DNA of 64,000 nucleotides from Pilatotrama ljubarskyi. Taxonomy: Eukaryota > Basidiomycota > Agaricomycetes > Polyporales > Polyporaceae. The position numbers were made by a program, and so were the translations under genes. How positions within the stretch are numbered: the first letter of the stretch is position 1; each line of letters begins with the position of its first letter. Positions 47,026-58,460 of the stretch are shown one piece after another. The notes under the pieces are model-generated. The model worked only from the letters and a program-made list of their open reading frames with translations, was not told the origin of the DNA and made no database searches. Location: contig MU277743.1 in assembly GCA_022385805.1 (NCBI GenBank), positions 1-64,000 on the forward strand, written 5' to 3'.

Positions 47026-47686
47026 ATCCGTTCGCCTGTGGCTGTCTGGTTTGATTGCACGCGTTCTCTGGGTCTCGCTACAGCATCGTAACATGGACCA
47101 CACTTCGCCGGTTGTGAGGCCTCTGTAGCGGTTCCATCCCTGATTGACTTCTGCGCCAGGGCATGGGCAGCCTGCATTTCGCGCCTTCCCGTGGGCCCTC
47201 CGTGAATCTATGGCGTTCACCTTGAGCAGAGGGCTGACGGACTCGGAGCAGTTGTTCCCGCCGAGTCCTGCGTGTAAGCGACCCCGCCGGCGGGCGCGGG
47301 CCTTTCGGAAAGCGGTGACCACGAACGCTGTGACAGGGGTGTGACTAGACGCGGTTCTGACGCGTCTCGTTTGGCGCCCACGTCCACTAGCGTTTCTCTA
47401 GAACTGAGTGGCACGGTGCTTTGTCTAAGCTGAACTGTATGCTTTGCTCTCTGCTTTCTATGTGCATATATTCTTCTGTTTTTACCATCCAGGCTGTCTA
47501 CCACGTCACCTAGTAGCGCATTTGATCGCCGTGCGCACAAATAACGAGACCGCGTCTCGCATAACGCGCCCTTTAGGACTGAACTCCGCTGGTCTATACA
47601 CATCTTTGCCCTCATTTGAAGATGGAAACGGTACGCCGACTCAGCGCAGGTGTATCTTTTGCTGCTTGACCGGTAGGATCTCCCAG
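47026..47686. other. Intergenic region, DRS1 to APC4
   Basis: About 660 bases holding 3' untranslated sequence and the APC4 promoter. A possible tiny first exon (METM-type start at 47622, spliced to 47687) lies at its end. Otherwise no feature. Confidence 0.5.
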
Positions 47687-50600
47687 ATGGCTACGACAAT
47701 CGCGCCTGTGGCCACCATCCCTTTGCCGAATCCTTCGCGGATACTGCGCACGTCTTGGTGCCCAGACAAGGATCTGGTCGTCGTCTTATCCAGGTTCGCA
47801 CATCAAGAGAAGCTCAGCCTCTGGAAGATGTCCGGGGCCAAGAAGTGGGAGATTGACCTGCCCGGGAACACTGAGTACCAAGTGGAACAGATCGTTGACA
47901 TTGCTTGGAGCCCTGACGGTAACACTCCGATCCAAGCCTCTACGTATCTCCGCTCATCCTTCGTATCATCAGTCCAAAGCATCGCGGTTGTCTCGAATCC
48001 CGGTCTGATCACTATCCACTCCATCCAAAACGGCTCAATAGAACGTGCAATCCCTGTCCCGGGTCGCCGTTCCCGGGTGACCGGTGCATGGTGGTTTCGC
48101 GAAGAGAAGAAACCCGCTGGTAACGGGCTCCCAGAGGTGTTCAAGCGCGGCGAGAACATAGTACGAAGTTCCTACAAGACGTCTCTCGTATTGACCAGCT
48201 GATGCCCGCTCCGAAGACAGGCTCCGCGCATGCCGTTCTGAGAAACCTCCCGCTGCTGGACCCCATCCAGGACGAGTCGAGGCCCCTAACGTGAGCGCGA
48301 GCCATTCTATTCGGCCCATCTTCGCGGTTACTGAGCACCTCGTAGCTCCACCGACCTCTTCGCCTTCCACGGCGCACGGAATCGCGCCGCCCAGGCGCCG
48401 AAAGTGCCGCCCATCATCACGGCATGGCCGAGCCTTCCGACGGACCTCGTTGCGGCCTCCATCGCTGCGAACAAGCCCGACACGGAGCAGACGTTCCCCG
48501 AGGCGGAGGACGAAGCGGACGACACGAACGTGAACAGCGTCCTCGCCGTGTCCGACAACCTTGGGAACGTCCACCTCTTCCTGGAAGGAAGTTACCCGCT
48601 GGGCAGCGTGCGGATAGGCGAGGACGCGTCTCCTCGGTCCCTGTACAAGCTCCGGGAGTACCTCTTTGCGTATCCCGGGCCGGCGGCTGACCCAGAGTCG
48701 CCCGCCGTGCCTTTGCGTCCCGTCGTCCTCAAGTTGTCTTATCTGACAGGTAGGCACTTCAGAGACGTGGCCAGAGTATCGTCCTCTGCACGGGAGCTCG
48801 TGTGGTATACCATGAGAGTGGTCAAGGACATGCGCAACATATGGTTCGGCACCGACAACTCCATCGGCGCGAGGGACTTGGGACCCAAGTGGGTGCACGC
48901 GCTGGAGGACAGACAACGGAACGAATTTGGCCGTAAGTACTAGCTATATGGCTACATGTCATCACTAGAGCCGCTTTCGCAGACGACGAGCCGTACGCCG
49001 TTCTGGACTTGACATGCCTATTGACTACTGGGCGGACCTCCGAGGCTCTGCTCGACTACTTGGGCAGTGGTGAGCACATGAGCGAGCGGGTAGGCTTATT
49101 CTCGCTTTCTGTGCCGCCGGGGATCACTGACGCGTCAGACAGAGCATGCAAAGGTGGGAGCTGGCCATGATGGAGGCCCTGACAAGGCTGCGAGACCTAG
49201 CAGAAAAACGCGTTGCCCCAGCATGTCAGCGCCTCCGCCTGCTCCTGCAGGAGGTGCAAGGCTGGGCTGAACTGTGGGTAGCGTCGGATGACCCTCCCCG
49301 TAGGCCACGCTGACGCCCTCCAACAGACCCCAATATGCCGTGTGCGAGTTCAAGCCGGCCGAAATCAACGCCTGCCTCGACATGATCGCGAGAGCGATCG
49401 TGCTCTCCGCCTGGCTCGCCGCCAGCGCACGCAAGGAGCTCATCCGCTTCAAGGAGTTCATGAAGTGGCTCCGGTACGGTAGGTATCCTCGGACCCTCCC
49501 CGCGGCGTCCATCATCCCCTGCCAGCTTACACGATTTTGTGACGCGCGGTAACCAGAGATTCTCCGGGTGAACGCGGCCGAAAACCAGCACCCGCGCCCC
49601 CAACACGACATCCTCGAGGTGAACGACTACCTGACGTCCGGGCTGGTCGTCAGCCAGATCGACAAGTGGTTCATGGGCCCCGCGCCGCGGTTCTCGTCGG
49701 AAAGCCTCGGCGTGCCGCAGAACACGAACATCAGCTTCGCGCTCCGCAAAGCCCGCGCGGCGCTGAACCGCTGGGATCAAACCGTGCACGAAGTGAGTCG
49801 TGGTCCGGTTCTCCCAACCAAGGGTGGAGCGGAACCGCTAACCGCACCGTGCTGCAATGCAGGACGTGAAACGCCGAGAGCTCGCGCACATCGACCGGAA
49901 CATCGACGCGCTGGTGCAGAACCTGGCGTCGAGCTGTCAAAAGATCTTCGACGAGGCGTCAAAGGCGACCGCCCGGTCTGCCGTGCTCGTGTCCGGCTCC
50001 GTGGCCGCCCCTCCCGCGGCGGCGCCAACGGAAGAAGGGGCACCTGGCTCGAAAGCCTTGATACGGGAGCGGACCGTGCCCAACGGCAGCCAGGCAAGCG
50101 ACTCGCACTTTTCAACGTGCCTTTGTCTGTGTGTGCGCGCTCGCTGAACGGATCTTTGTCTTCGACAGGCGGACGGCAATTTTCTCCAATACCTCGCAAT
50201 CAGGCCTCCGCATGAGGCCGGTGGTCGATCGTACCGTGAGCACTCTGTCCCCAACGTCTTTCGATTCCAGTGATCTGACGGACCCTGTCTCCGCGCGTGC
50301 GTGCGTGCTGTAGTGTTCGTGGCGCGCCTGCCGCAGGGCGTTGATGTGCTGAACGCGGTGCCGACGGTTGAGGTGGCCGCGCTGGAGTGCTGTGCGCTGG
50401 AGGACGGAAGCGACGCGTCCGAGCCGTTCACGCTGCTCGACGTGGACTTTTTCGACGACGAGCTGCTGGTGCTGGTGTACCGGCCGCAGGATCAGTCGGG
50501 TGAGTCTGTCTCCCCACCGCACGGTGCCTGAGCGCTGCCTGCGCGTGCGGGGGTTCCTCGAGAGTTGGGACGGACGCTGATCACGATCACAGCAGGAGGA

Positions 50601-51117
50601 GCAGGAGCGGCGACGCGTATCGCGACGGTCGGCTACGTGAATTTAATCTACCACGCGATTCCGTCCCACGCGTACGTAACCGGCACGACTCGAGAAAGGC
50701 TGATGGGCGACGTGCTGGCGCAGGTGTCGAGCGGAGAGGTACGTGCGGTGTGTCTGCTTTGTGCTCGGCGGCGGCGTTATGCTCATCCTGCTGTGTCGCT
50801 TCGCTTCGCCCCTTGACCACGGCTGGTTCTTCTTCTTTATTTCTCTCGTGGTGCCCTTTGTCTGTTCCTTTGTGCGGGCGGTGCTGTCAATGCAGCTTCC
50901 GTCGGCAGCGACCCCGATCGTGCAGAGCCGGGCGGTGAAGGGATGCAGGGAGGGAGGGGTGACGCTGGCGGTGAACGGGCGAGCAGGGCGGCGCGTGTCG
51001 TGCGTTCTGGACGGGACGGGCATGTCATTGGAGGTGCTGGATATGGAAGGGGAAGACGAGGAGGTGGAGGTGGAAGAAGAAGTGGAAGAAGAAGAGGGCG
51101 CGGCAGGATCAGGCTGA
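47687..51117 (+). CDS. APC4: Anaphase-promoting complex subunit 4
   Basis: Starts MATTIAPVATIPLPNPSRIL; an upstream ATG at 47622 with a 9-base exon could add three residues. The N-terminal beta-propeller (SWCPDKDLVVVLSR, EQIVDIAWSPDG, SIAVVSNPGLITIHSI) is the APC4 WD40-like domain. It is followed by the helical middle with SARELVWYTMRVVKDMRNIWFG, DLTCLLTTGRTSEALLDYLG, RLRLLLQEVQGWAEL and CEFKPAEINACLDM. These are typical APC4 blocks. The C-terminal part returns to beta structure and ends in an acidic EEEVEEEEG run. APC4 is a scaffold of the APC/C ubiquitin ligase that drives anaphase. Over a dozen short introns. Confidence 0.9.
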
Positions 51118-51822
51118 TGATAGGCCGTCGACTGTAGAGCTGCAGCGCGCGCGCGTGCGGGGGCTCGGTACAGTGTAGCGCGGGGCGCGGGGGAGCCAGG
51201 GCGGGGGCGACATGCTGAGCGGGCGAGGTGGTCGCTAGCGCTGCTGGCGGAAAATGGGCTGCTGAGATTCCAGGAGATGGTGCAAGTAGTGAGGTGCGGT
51301 GGACTGGGAGGGGGCGGGCGGTGGGATAGCTGAATGCGGCGTTGTACACGTGCGGCGGGGATACGGGCGAGGAGAGGATTGCGGTCACACGGGAGGGGCG
51401 AGCCGGGGTGCCGGGCCTGAGCTGCTGGGTTTGCGCTCGGGGATCGGGCCTGGGAGGACAAAATGCGGATTAGGCTCCTGATGAGAACACGGCGGGAGAA
51501 ACGTGAATATACAGCGCTGCTCTGCGTGACTCGCCGCACCCGGAAAATAAGGAAATTTGGGGGACAGCGAGAGGGAGGGAGTCGGATGCACGGGCGGACG
51601 GGCTGGGCTCGGCTGGGGGAGGACGGGCGAGCGAGCGAGTGAGCGAGTGCTGCTGTGGCAGACGTTCTCCGACCGTAGCATAAGCCTTGTCCTTCGCCTT
51701 CTCCCTCATCCCAATTTATATCCCCTCCTCCTCCCTCTCCTGCCAATCCACCTCCCGCCGCCCTCCTCTCTCCGCCCTCGCCGCTCCCGCTCCCCACTCC
51801 CCCCTCCCCTCCTCCGTCCCGC
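51118..51822. other. bZIP promoter and pyrimidine-rich leader
   Basis: About 0.7 kb. The 100 bases before the start at 51823 are almost all C and T on the plus strand (near 51700-51822), a typical fungal core-promoter tract. A purine-rich stretch lies at about 51560-51640. Large frames seen on either strand are by-products of the high GC. Confidence 0.5.
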
Positions 51823-53371
51823 ATGCCACCCTCCCCAGACCCAAAGACTGGCTCAGACGACGGCGCAGGCTCTCGCGTCTCCGACGCAGCCCTCAGGAAG
51901 AAAAAGAATGCCGACGCTCAGGCTGCCTTCCGCGCCCGCCGCGCAAACTACATCGCCACTCTCGAAGAGACAGGTCCGCACCCTGCCTTCTCGCCCGCGC
52001 TAACCACACTCATCCACCGTCCCTCTGCCCGCTCTCCATCTGCGTCCCACAGTCACAAACCTCGAGAGCGTCGTCATCCAGCTCCAGGACTCATGTCGCG
52101 CCATGAAGGAACAGCTCAACGCCGCCGAGCAGGACAACGCCCGCCTCAGGACAGAGCTCGACCACAAGGACAGCATCATCAGGATGTACGAGCAGCAGAA
52201 GAAGGTCGATCGCGAGCCCCCAGACGACTACCCCATGTCCTCCTACACCCCCATCCGCACCCCGCCCATCACAATGCCCACCTCCATGTCCGCAGGCCCC
52301 TCGAGCCACTACGCCGACGACCCCATGCGCTATGGCTCTGCCAACAACCCTGCCGCCTCCATGGGTGGCTCATCCTATCACAACCCGAACGCTCAGGACT
52401 ACCCCCAACGCTCTCCCGCTATGGGCTACGTCTCTGTCGCTGGCGCAGGCTCAGAACCTCGATCCATCGACCCCCACGGCAGAATGGCGCGATACGACAC
52501 CTACGCGCCGTACCCCATCGACACCTCGGGCCGCGACAGCGGCTGGGTCAGCCATCCCGGCACAGCGGTCAGCGACCCCGGCTCGATGGACAACAGCAGC
52601 GCGACCCACTCTCCCACCTTCGTCGAGTCATCTCCCACCTTGACCTCGTCCGATATCTCGTACTCCAACCGCTACGCCGTCGCCGACGACCAAAAGATCC
52701 CACTCACGCCGCTCTCCACGTCTTCGTACATGTTCCCGCCCAGCCGCTCCCTCTCGCCCGCCGCCTCCACGCCCTCTTCCACGTCCTCCACATCCCTCGC
52801 CCCGGCCTCCTATCCATTCACCTTCCCGGAAGGCACCTCCACCCAGGACCGTCCCGAGTTCTACCGCAGGTCGCACGCCCCAGAACTCACCCTCCACGGC
52901 GGCACAGCCGACATCTCCTCCATCCTCCGCAACAGCGGCCGCGCCGGTCCTCCCCCATCCTCCGCCTCCGCCTCACTGTCCGCCGCAGCCGACCGCGCCG
53001 GATTCGTGCACGCGCCCTCGCCGTACGCGCGCGCCGACAACGGCTCGCACGAGCGCGAGAGCGACGGCGAGTCCTCCTCGTACACGTACTCGTCACGCTC
53101 GCGCGGGCACACGCGCCCCGTCTCCGTCGCCGCCTCGCGCGGCGGCTCGCGCTCGCCCTCCCCCGGGCCGCCGCAGATCTGCGGCACCCTCGCGGTGATC
53201 AAGGCGCAGGCGTTCGGGGCGCTCCGCCGCACGCGCGGCCGGAGCAAGAAGACGACGGAGGGCGCGGCGAAGGCCGCCGTCGAGGCCCTCGCCGCGCGCG
53301 GGATCGGCGTCGTGGGCAACCCTGCAAAGCGGCCGCGGCTGCACGACAGCGATGGGGATCTGCGGATTTGA
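51823..53371 (+). CDS. bZIP transcription factor, Pap1/Yap-type basic region
   Basis: Two exons (51823-51973 and 52053-53371) give 489 residues. The basic region RKKKNADAQAAFRARRANY fits the fungal AP-1 signature NxxAQxxFR. It is followed by a leucine zipper, ETVTNLESVVIQLQDSCRAM and onwards. The intron lies inside the basic-to-zipper junction. The rest is a long disordered Ser/Pro/Tyr region. There is no Cys-rich redox domain of the Yap1 kind. A basic patch (KTTEGAAKAAVEALAARGIG) sits near the end. Likely a nuclear DNA-binding regulator; target genes unknown. Confidence 0.92.
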
Positions 53372-54858
53372 TCGACGACCGACGTACTGAGTGCTGAGCG
53401 ACCGACTGATTGACCGGATGAGTATGCATGCTTTACACAGCTAGAGGATTCCCCACATTCATATGTACTACCACTAACAGCTCTCTCCCTCTCCCTCTCC
53501 CTCATCGTGCGATCGCGCTCTGTGTCTCGTGGCTTTGGGACTTGTAGACGACTCGGCCCTCTCCCCCTCTCTCTCTTCCACTCCCTCCTTTCCGCTCCTC
53601 CTCCCTCTCCCTCTCGCGCTAGTCCATGCATGCTGCAGTTACTTATTCGCTCTCTCACATGTTCTCGTATACTTCATATGTAGGATAGTATTGGCTGTAA
53701 TATAGTCCTCCGCGCTTCACAACTGTAAATATACCACTCCCGCTTTCGACACTCACCCCGAGCCCTCAGTTCAGATGTGCAGCAGCAGCGAGTATCTCCA
53801 GAGCCCTCGCTCCCTCCCTCCCTCTCGCACTTGCGGGACGGCGGATCGGAGTCCGCGGTCGTCCGCCGAAGATAGCCAGAAGTTACCCCAGGAGGACCTT
53901 CCCACTTTGCAAGAATAAACGGTTAGGCATCCTCCGCCGCACGATCCGTGCTCGCTGGAAGCTGAACGCTCCGGCACAAAGGTTCCGTCGGTGGAGGGTG
54001 ACCGGCGCGGGACGGGACGGCACCGCCATCCGCGCCCGCGGCGAACTCGCCAGCTTCGCACTAACTCACAGATGAACATTGCCGTACTAATGTATACAGA
54101 TGCGCAGAGATTGCAGTGGGCATCGCCGTGATTGAGCCACCGAGCCACCGCGGCCGCTCGCTGCCTGCCGCTACGGTACGACACCATACAGATCACTATC
54201 TGAGCGCAACTGGTCAACGCCGTCTGGTACGATCCTGCCTTGCTGCGCGGCCAGATTGGCGTGCGAAGCGCGAAGCCAGGCCTACTGTAAGTAATTGTAC
54301 CCGTATCTCGGGTAACACCGTCCGTGGGGCCGTCCACCAGATCGAGTCTCCAGCATGCACGCGCTCCGCCGCCCTCCGCCAGAGTCCGCGAGCGTCCTCC
54401 GTCGCCGAAGGATCGAGCAATCCGAAGCCAGGGCAGAGGGATGGATGGCGTTTTGATATAGTGCCGTGGGAGGACGGCCGGCGTGCACCACCTGTGCGCG
54501 AACTTCCAGAAGCGGGGCGTGTGGCTGAGGCGGGCGCGCTGCGACCAAGCCACAAGACCCGCGGCGCGAAGCGTGAGCGTCGTATATGCGTCCACGAGAA
54601 CCAGGACGGGGGAAGGGACGCCATTCTCCGAGACTAAGGCTTGGGCCGCGAGCTAGGCGAGGGTTTGAGTTCGTCCGTGATGTGCCATTTTCAGTGCGAG
54701 GTGGCCGTGGCTTCTGCAATCGGAGACACGCGCGTACGACATTGACATGAGCTCTCGCTAAGCGATTGCGGGTGACGTTACAGGCGGGTGGCCTGCGGGT
54801 CTCCCACAACAGCAATGTTATAATGTCCGCAAACGGGTGATCGGCGACAGAGGCGAGT
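53372..54858. other. Long intergenic region, 1.5 kb
   Basis: Between the bZIP stop and the GPI2 stop (convergent). The first 250 bases include CT-rich microsatellite tracts near 53481-53503 (CTCCCT units) and 53566-53615. Large frames exist on both strands (174 and 275 codons) over the same bases; their Arg/Pro-rich products have no domain. I see no supported gene. Confidence 0.6.
53481..53615 (+). repeat. CT-rich microsatellite region
   Basis: Two blocks of CTCCCT/CTCTCC simple repeats are separated by about 60 bases downstream of the bZIP gene. Confidence 0.8.
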
Positions 54859-56037
54859 TCAGCGGGAGACAGATAAACGCCGATAGACTTTAGGCACTGC
54901 TGGATCCCATGTTCCTCTGATCTCGCTGCAGGGCTCATTAGTCTTCTTCGACACAACGTTGAACATAACGGTGGGGTCACGCACTTCTTGAACCTCTGAG
55001 CCCACACTAGCATGCCCGGGGCCACGAACGTCACGAAAATGAAGCAAAAGGCGTATAGGTAGGCTGCGGTGACAGATAGCGGGTATGTGAGAAGGAGAGA
55101 GAGCCCGGACAGGAACACCGTGACCATGATCTGTACCGGCCGTACCGCATTCTAGACAGCGGTGAGAATATGGTGCTGTAAGAGGGAGAGGCAGGCCTAC
55201 CTGGATGCGACGGCGAAGCATGGGGAACAGAGCAAAGGCCTGGACTGAGAAGAGGATCAGACCGAACACCGAGATGTCGTCCGACAGCCTAGAAGCCAAT
55301 ACCACGGAGGACGAGATGGCGGCGTTCATCGACAAAACGGAGGTAAGCCTGAGTGAAAAAATGGACCGCTCAGCGACACCGCCCAGACCACCTTGAGGCT
55401 AGCGTACCTTTCACGGCGGTGGCTCTGCGGCCTCAAGGCAGTATAGTCGGCCAATAGAGCATTCAATATGAATAGACTGGCGGACAGCGCCCAGATGGAG
55501 TCAGAAGACGTCGCAGCGGTGAGGGTCTTGAGCACTGGCGACAGGGACATCAGGGCGAGGTAGACAAGGATGGAAGCCTTCAGAGTCTTTGCTCCTGCAT
55601 TCGTAAAACGCCGTCAGTCATGGGTGCTTGTCTGAATAGCTTGGGAAGACGAACGATCGGTGTATCGCGCCACGTTGTCCGCGCTCGTGCAGTCAAGTAT
55701 CTCCCAGACCATGTAACCTGCAAGGAAAACGCCTGCGGAGATCCATACGAGAGCACGAGGGTCGAGCAGATGCTGACTGAGTCTCATGAAGACCGCCAGA
55801 AAGATGAAGATGCTTGCTAGATGCTGACTGATGGGGCATGACAAAACGACCAGATGCCAGTATGTGTACGGCTTGAAGTTTGCTAGAAGAGGTTCAGCAG
55901 GGCGAGAGACGGCACGCGAGCGACTTACGGTTCCTGCTCAACGAAGAGAGAAAGGAACGCGGGACGTAGTTATCGGGGTATTGCTTCTTCTTCCAGAGCA
56001 CACGCTCCCATTCTGCCTCCCATTGCTCCGTTGACAT
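54859..56037 (-). CDS. GPI2: GPI2/PIG-C, subunit of GPI-GlcNAc transferase
   Basis: Starts MSTEQWEAEWERVLWKKKQY at 56037 and ends WDPAVPKVYRRLSVSR. The first exon has the family opening WERVLWKKxxYPDNYVPxxFL. At least six membrane segments follow after splicing, for example CPISQHLASIFIFLAVFMR, VWISAGVFLAGYMVWEIL, SIWALSASLFILNALLAD and ISVFGLILFSVQAFALFP. The end LVWAQRFKNEIRGTWDPAVP is characteristic. GPI2 is an essential ER-membrane part of the complex that makes GlcNAc-PI, the first step of GPI-anchor synthesis. The last intron is needed to join KK to NEIRGTW. The window also holds putative GPI-anchored proteins (25997, 30491). Confidence 0.92.
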
Positions 56038-56667
56038 TCATGAGATGTCGCGGCAGAGTCCAGAACGCCGTCCAGCGGTCGTGCCAGGCGTGCGCGGATG
56101 GAGAACCAGGTCGAGTATCGGCCGTACCGTAAGGATTGAGTGTCGTGAACAAGGAACGCTTATGGGCGCCTCTATACTTACGGTGACACGATAGAGAGAC
56201 GCCCGTCACTGCTGCCTGGCGTACTCCTGGCATACACAACTCCAAGTCGCCGAAATGAAATGAAGACCCCGCCGTTCGTCAATATGAGTCCCATTACAGG
56301 CTTTCATATTCTGCACTAACCAGCATCGGCGAGAACGGATATACCCGCGGTATCATGCGGCCGACAGCACAAAATGAAGTAGGTTTGTGCCCATGTATCC
56401 CGGTAACCCCCGGGCAATGAAGGCCCTAAGAGCACGATCTCTCTGCGCAACAATGGCATCCATGCGGCCCTATGGCAGGACACCTTCAGGAAGATAAGTC
56501 TGCGGCAGTCCGCCTACACGACCAAGCAATGGGTGTGTCGATAACCCGGAACGTGGTGAAAACCCTATCGTAGTGCCGTGATAACCGCTCCAGTCCTCCT
56601 CTGCTGCATGTGGTATATAGCCTCGTGGGTGTGCAGTTGGTCACTTCGTGTACCCGAAGCGCAACCT
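56038..56667. other. Intergenic region upstream of GPI2
   Basis: About 630 bases between two minus-strand genes. GPI2 promoter sequence and the SVIP-like 3' end. Nothing else recognised. Confidence 0.5.
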
Positions 56668-57053
56668 TCAGTCCCACTTTGAATGACGTTGTCGTAAGAG
56701 CTGAGGAAGATCATGGAATTCCGACCATGCACTCACCACGAGTCGTTCCTGCTGGTTCGGCTCCGGGACACGGGGTGCGCTCTTCTGTGCTTCCAATTGA
56801 GCCGCAAGCCGTCCAGCACTAGGGTTGGACGATTGGATACCCCTGGCATGGGCCTGCAGAAACGAATGAGTACATATCTGGTAAACCTGAGACCGTCGCG
56901 AACCGCTTTCTGTCGCCTCTCCGCTGCTTCCGCTGCGGCCCTGCGAGGGTCCGGCCTCGTGGAGTCCTCCGGAGGCTCTGCAGCGGAGCTAGCTGAACCT
57001 AGGACCTGGTGTCCGCCGGTATAGTTTCCGGACTTCGAGCAGAGGGAGCCCAT
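56668..57053 (-). CDS. Small SVIP-like protein, predicted N-myristoylated
   Basis: Three exons (57053-56904, 56853-56737, 56676-56668) give 91 residues. MGSLCSKSGNYTGGHQVL starts with an N-myristoylation signal (Gly2, Ser6) and a Cys at 5 that could be palmitoylated. The helix DPRRAAAEAAERRQKA closely resembles the p97/VCP-interacting motif of animal SVIP (small VCP-interacting protein). NPSAGRLAAQLEAQ and PEPNQQERLVWD complete the protein. The last exon encodes only WD and the stop. A longer last exon would leave an intron of 36 nt, which is too short. The first donor (GTTCGC) is weak. Function by analogy: a membrane-tethered inhibitor or adaptor of Cdc48/p97 in ER-associated degradation; this is inference. 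Confidence 0.72.
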
Positions 57054-57458
57054 GGACGGTGACCGTTTGTGACAACCTGATTTACATAAGCTCAGCCCAT
57101 GCGCCGTTTTCACAGCGTCCTAAGTAACTGCGGCGAAGTTCCGCGGCGGCGCTGGCAATAGCAGTGGCATATATCATCTACTCCCGGGCTGCTCGCGATG
57201 TCGACGATTACATGCAGGAGGTACCTGCGGTGCACCAAAGGACCGCTCAATGCGTACGGAACGGCTCAAGATCTGTACATTCCCCGCAAGGCGTGAGCGA
57301 GTGCGGACATTCGAGTCGTATAGCTTCGTAAACTTGGTATGCCTGCCCTTCGGCCTCCACTATTAGAATCCTCGGCTGATAAAGCAGCGCAATATACGAT
57401 ACAGCTATACCTATAGCATCGAATCCGACCCTGAAGATAGTCCACGCAGTGTCCTAGA
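57054..57458. other. Intergenic region upstream of the SVIP-like gene
   Basis: About 400 bases between two minus-strand genes. Nothing recognised. Confidence 0.5.
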
Positions 57459-58261
57459 TCAAGCATTCGGGGGTGAGTCGGAGACGCTAACATAGTCTCC
57501 CCTATAATCTCTGGCTGGGAGATTGCGGCCTGTGTCACCCAGTCTGATATCCTCAGGTTGTCGTTGAGGCACCCATGCCTAGATTGTAAGTCATTGAGAC
57601 GGGCAAAGGTGGGCGCAAGATGATGTTCCTACCTCCCACCATCTTCTACTCGTGGTCCAAGGTAGACTCGTGTCGAAGCCTGCCTTCATCATCCTGCCTT
57701 TGATGCCGGCACCCAGAAGCAGGCCGAAGACCGTGAGTAGGAACAGAGTAACGACAAGCTGGTCCCTAGGCGAGTCTCTCTCTGGGAGTCCGAGTCAGCT
57801 CAGAGTACAGGCATGCGTTCAGGGTCAATCTGACGCACGGAAACAACGAGCCTCGATATCGCCCTCTTTGCCGGTCGCGGTATCAGGATTTGCGTCTCCA
57901 ATGGAGGCTCCGGCACATATGGGCAAATTCTGCTGTTCACACCAGGCCTTTGTGCACGACAGACACGGCTTGCTCGGGTCGTCGGCAATGTCCATCCGGA
58001 TGATGGTGTAGTTCGTCCCAAAACAGATGCCTACATGGCTTAAGTCACCAGGGAGCACGCGGTAGGAAGGGATACATACATTTGCAGAAGTTGGTCGCCT
58101 CCCACTTGTGCCCAAGGACGGCCAGGACAGAGGGCTACTTACATGCCGGTAATGAGTGAGGGGTCTTGCTTTCAAGGAGCTACAACGCTGCTCACAGAGT
58201 GGAGGAGAAGGATGAACAGGCAGCACAGCAGCGAAGTTGTGCGAGAGGCCGTCCGAGACAT
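57459..58261 (-). CDS. Type I membrane protein with Cys-rich luminal domain, function unknown
   Basis: Five exons (58261-58196, 58104-58080, 58030-57839, 57781-57633, 57578-57459) close in phase to 183 residues. The first exon is a signal peptide (MSRTASRTTSLLCCLFILLLHS). The next 70 residues carry eight cysteines: NFCKCICFGTNYTII, then PCLSCTKAWCEQQNLPICAG and ARCF. One membrane helix (LVVTLFLLTVFGLLLGAGI) follows, then a short cytosolic tail ending SPPNA. The regular spacing of cysteines suggests a disulfide-bonded secretory-pathway domain. I do not recognise a family name. It is divergent from ARP1 with only 200 bases between start codons. Confidence 0.8.
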
Positions 58262-58460
58262 GATGATCGCGGTCCGGAGGCAAGGTGCGAGAGACGCGTC
58301 GACAACGCGCGTCTCTCACCTTCACCTCTCACCTGGACCTCGCTCGGCTCGCCGTCTGCCTTTCGTGCATTTTCAGCGGCATATCCTACTGCTCTGTCAA
58401 CCTTCTCTGGGCTATAGGTGACTGGCGTCTGGAAGGCTGTTGGGATCGTGGTAGCTCAGG

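Noticed and set aside
46356..47322. Long minus-strand frames opposite the DRS1 tail
   Set aside because: Antisense to the Lys-rich DRS1 C terminus; products have no domain.
50643..51824. 394-codon minus-strand frame opposite APC4 and the bZIP promoter
   Set aside because: Antisense to a well-supported APC4 exon and made of Pro/Ser/Arg low complexity.
51823..53397. 525-codon frame starting at the bZIP ATG without splicing
   Set aside because: It leaves the bZIP zipper frame after the first exon and becomes Arg/His/Pro nonsense. The spliced model restores a leucine zipper.
53771..54637. Large open frames on both strands (275 codons minus, 174 codons plus)
   Set aside because: They overlap the same GC-rich bases, have Arg/Pro-rich products with no domain, no signal peptide and no splice partners. 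Consistent with GC-driven shadow frames.
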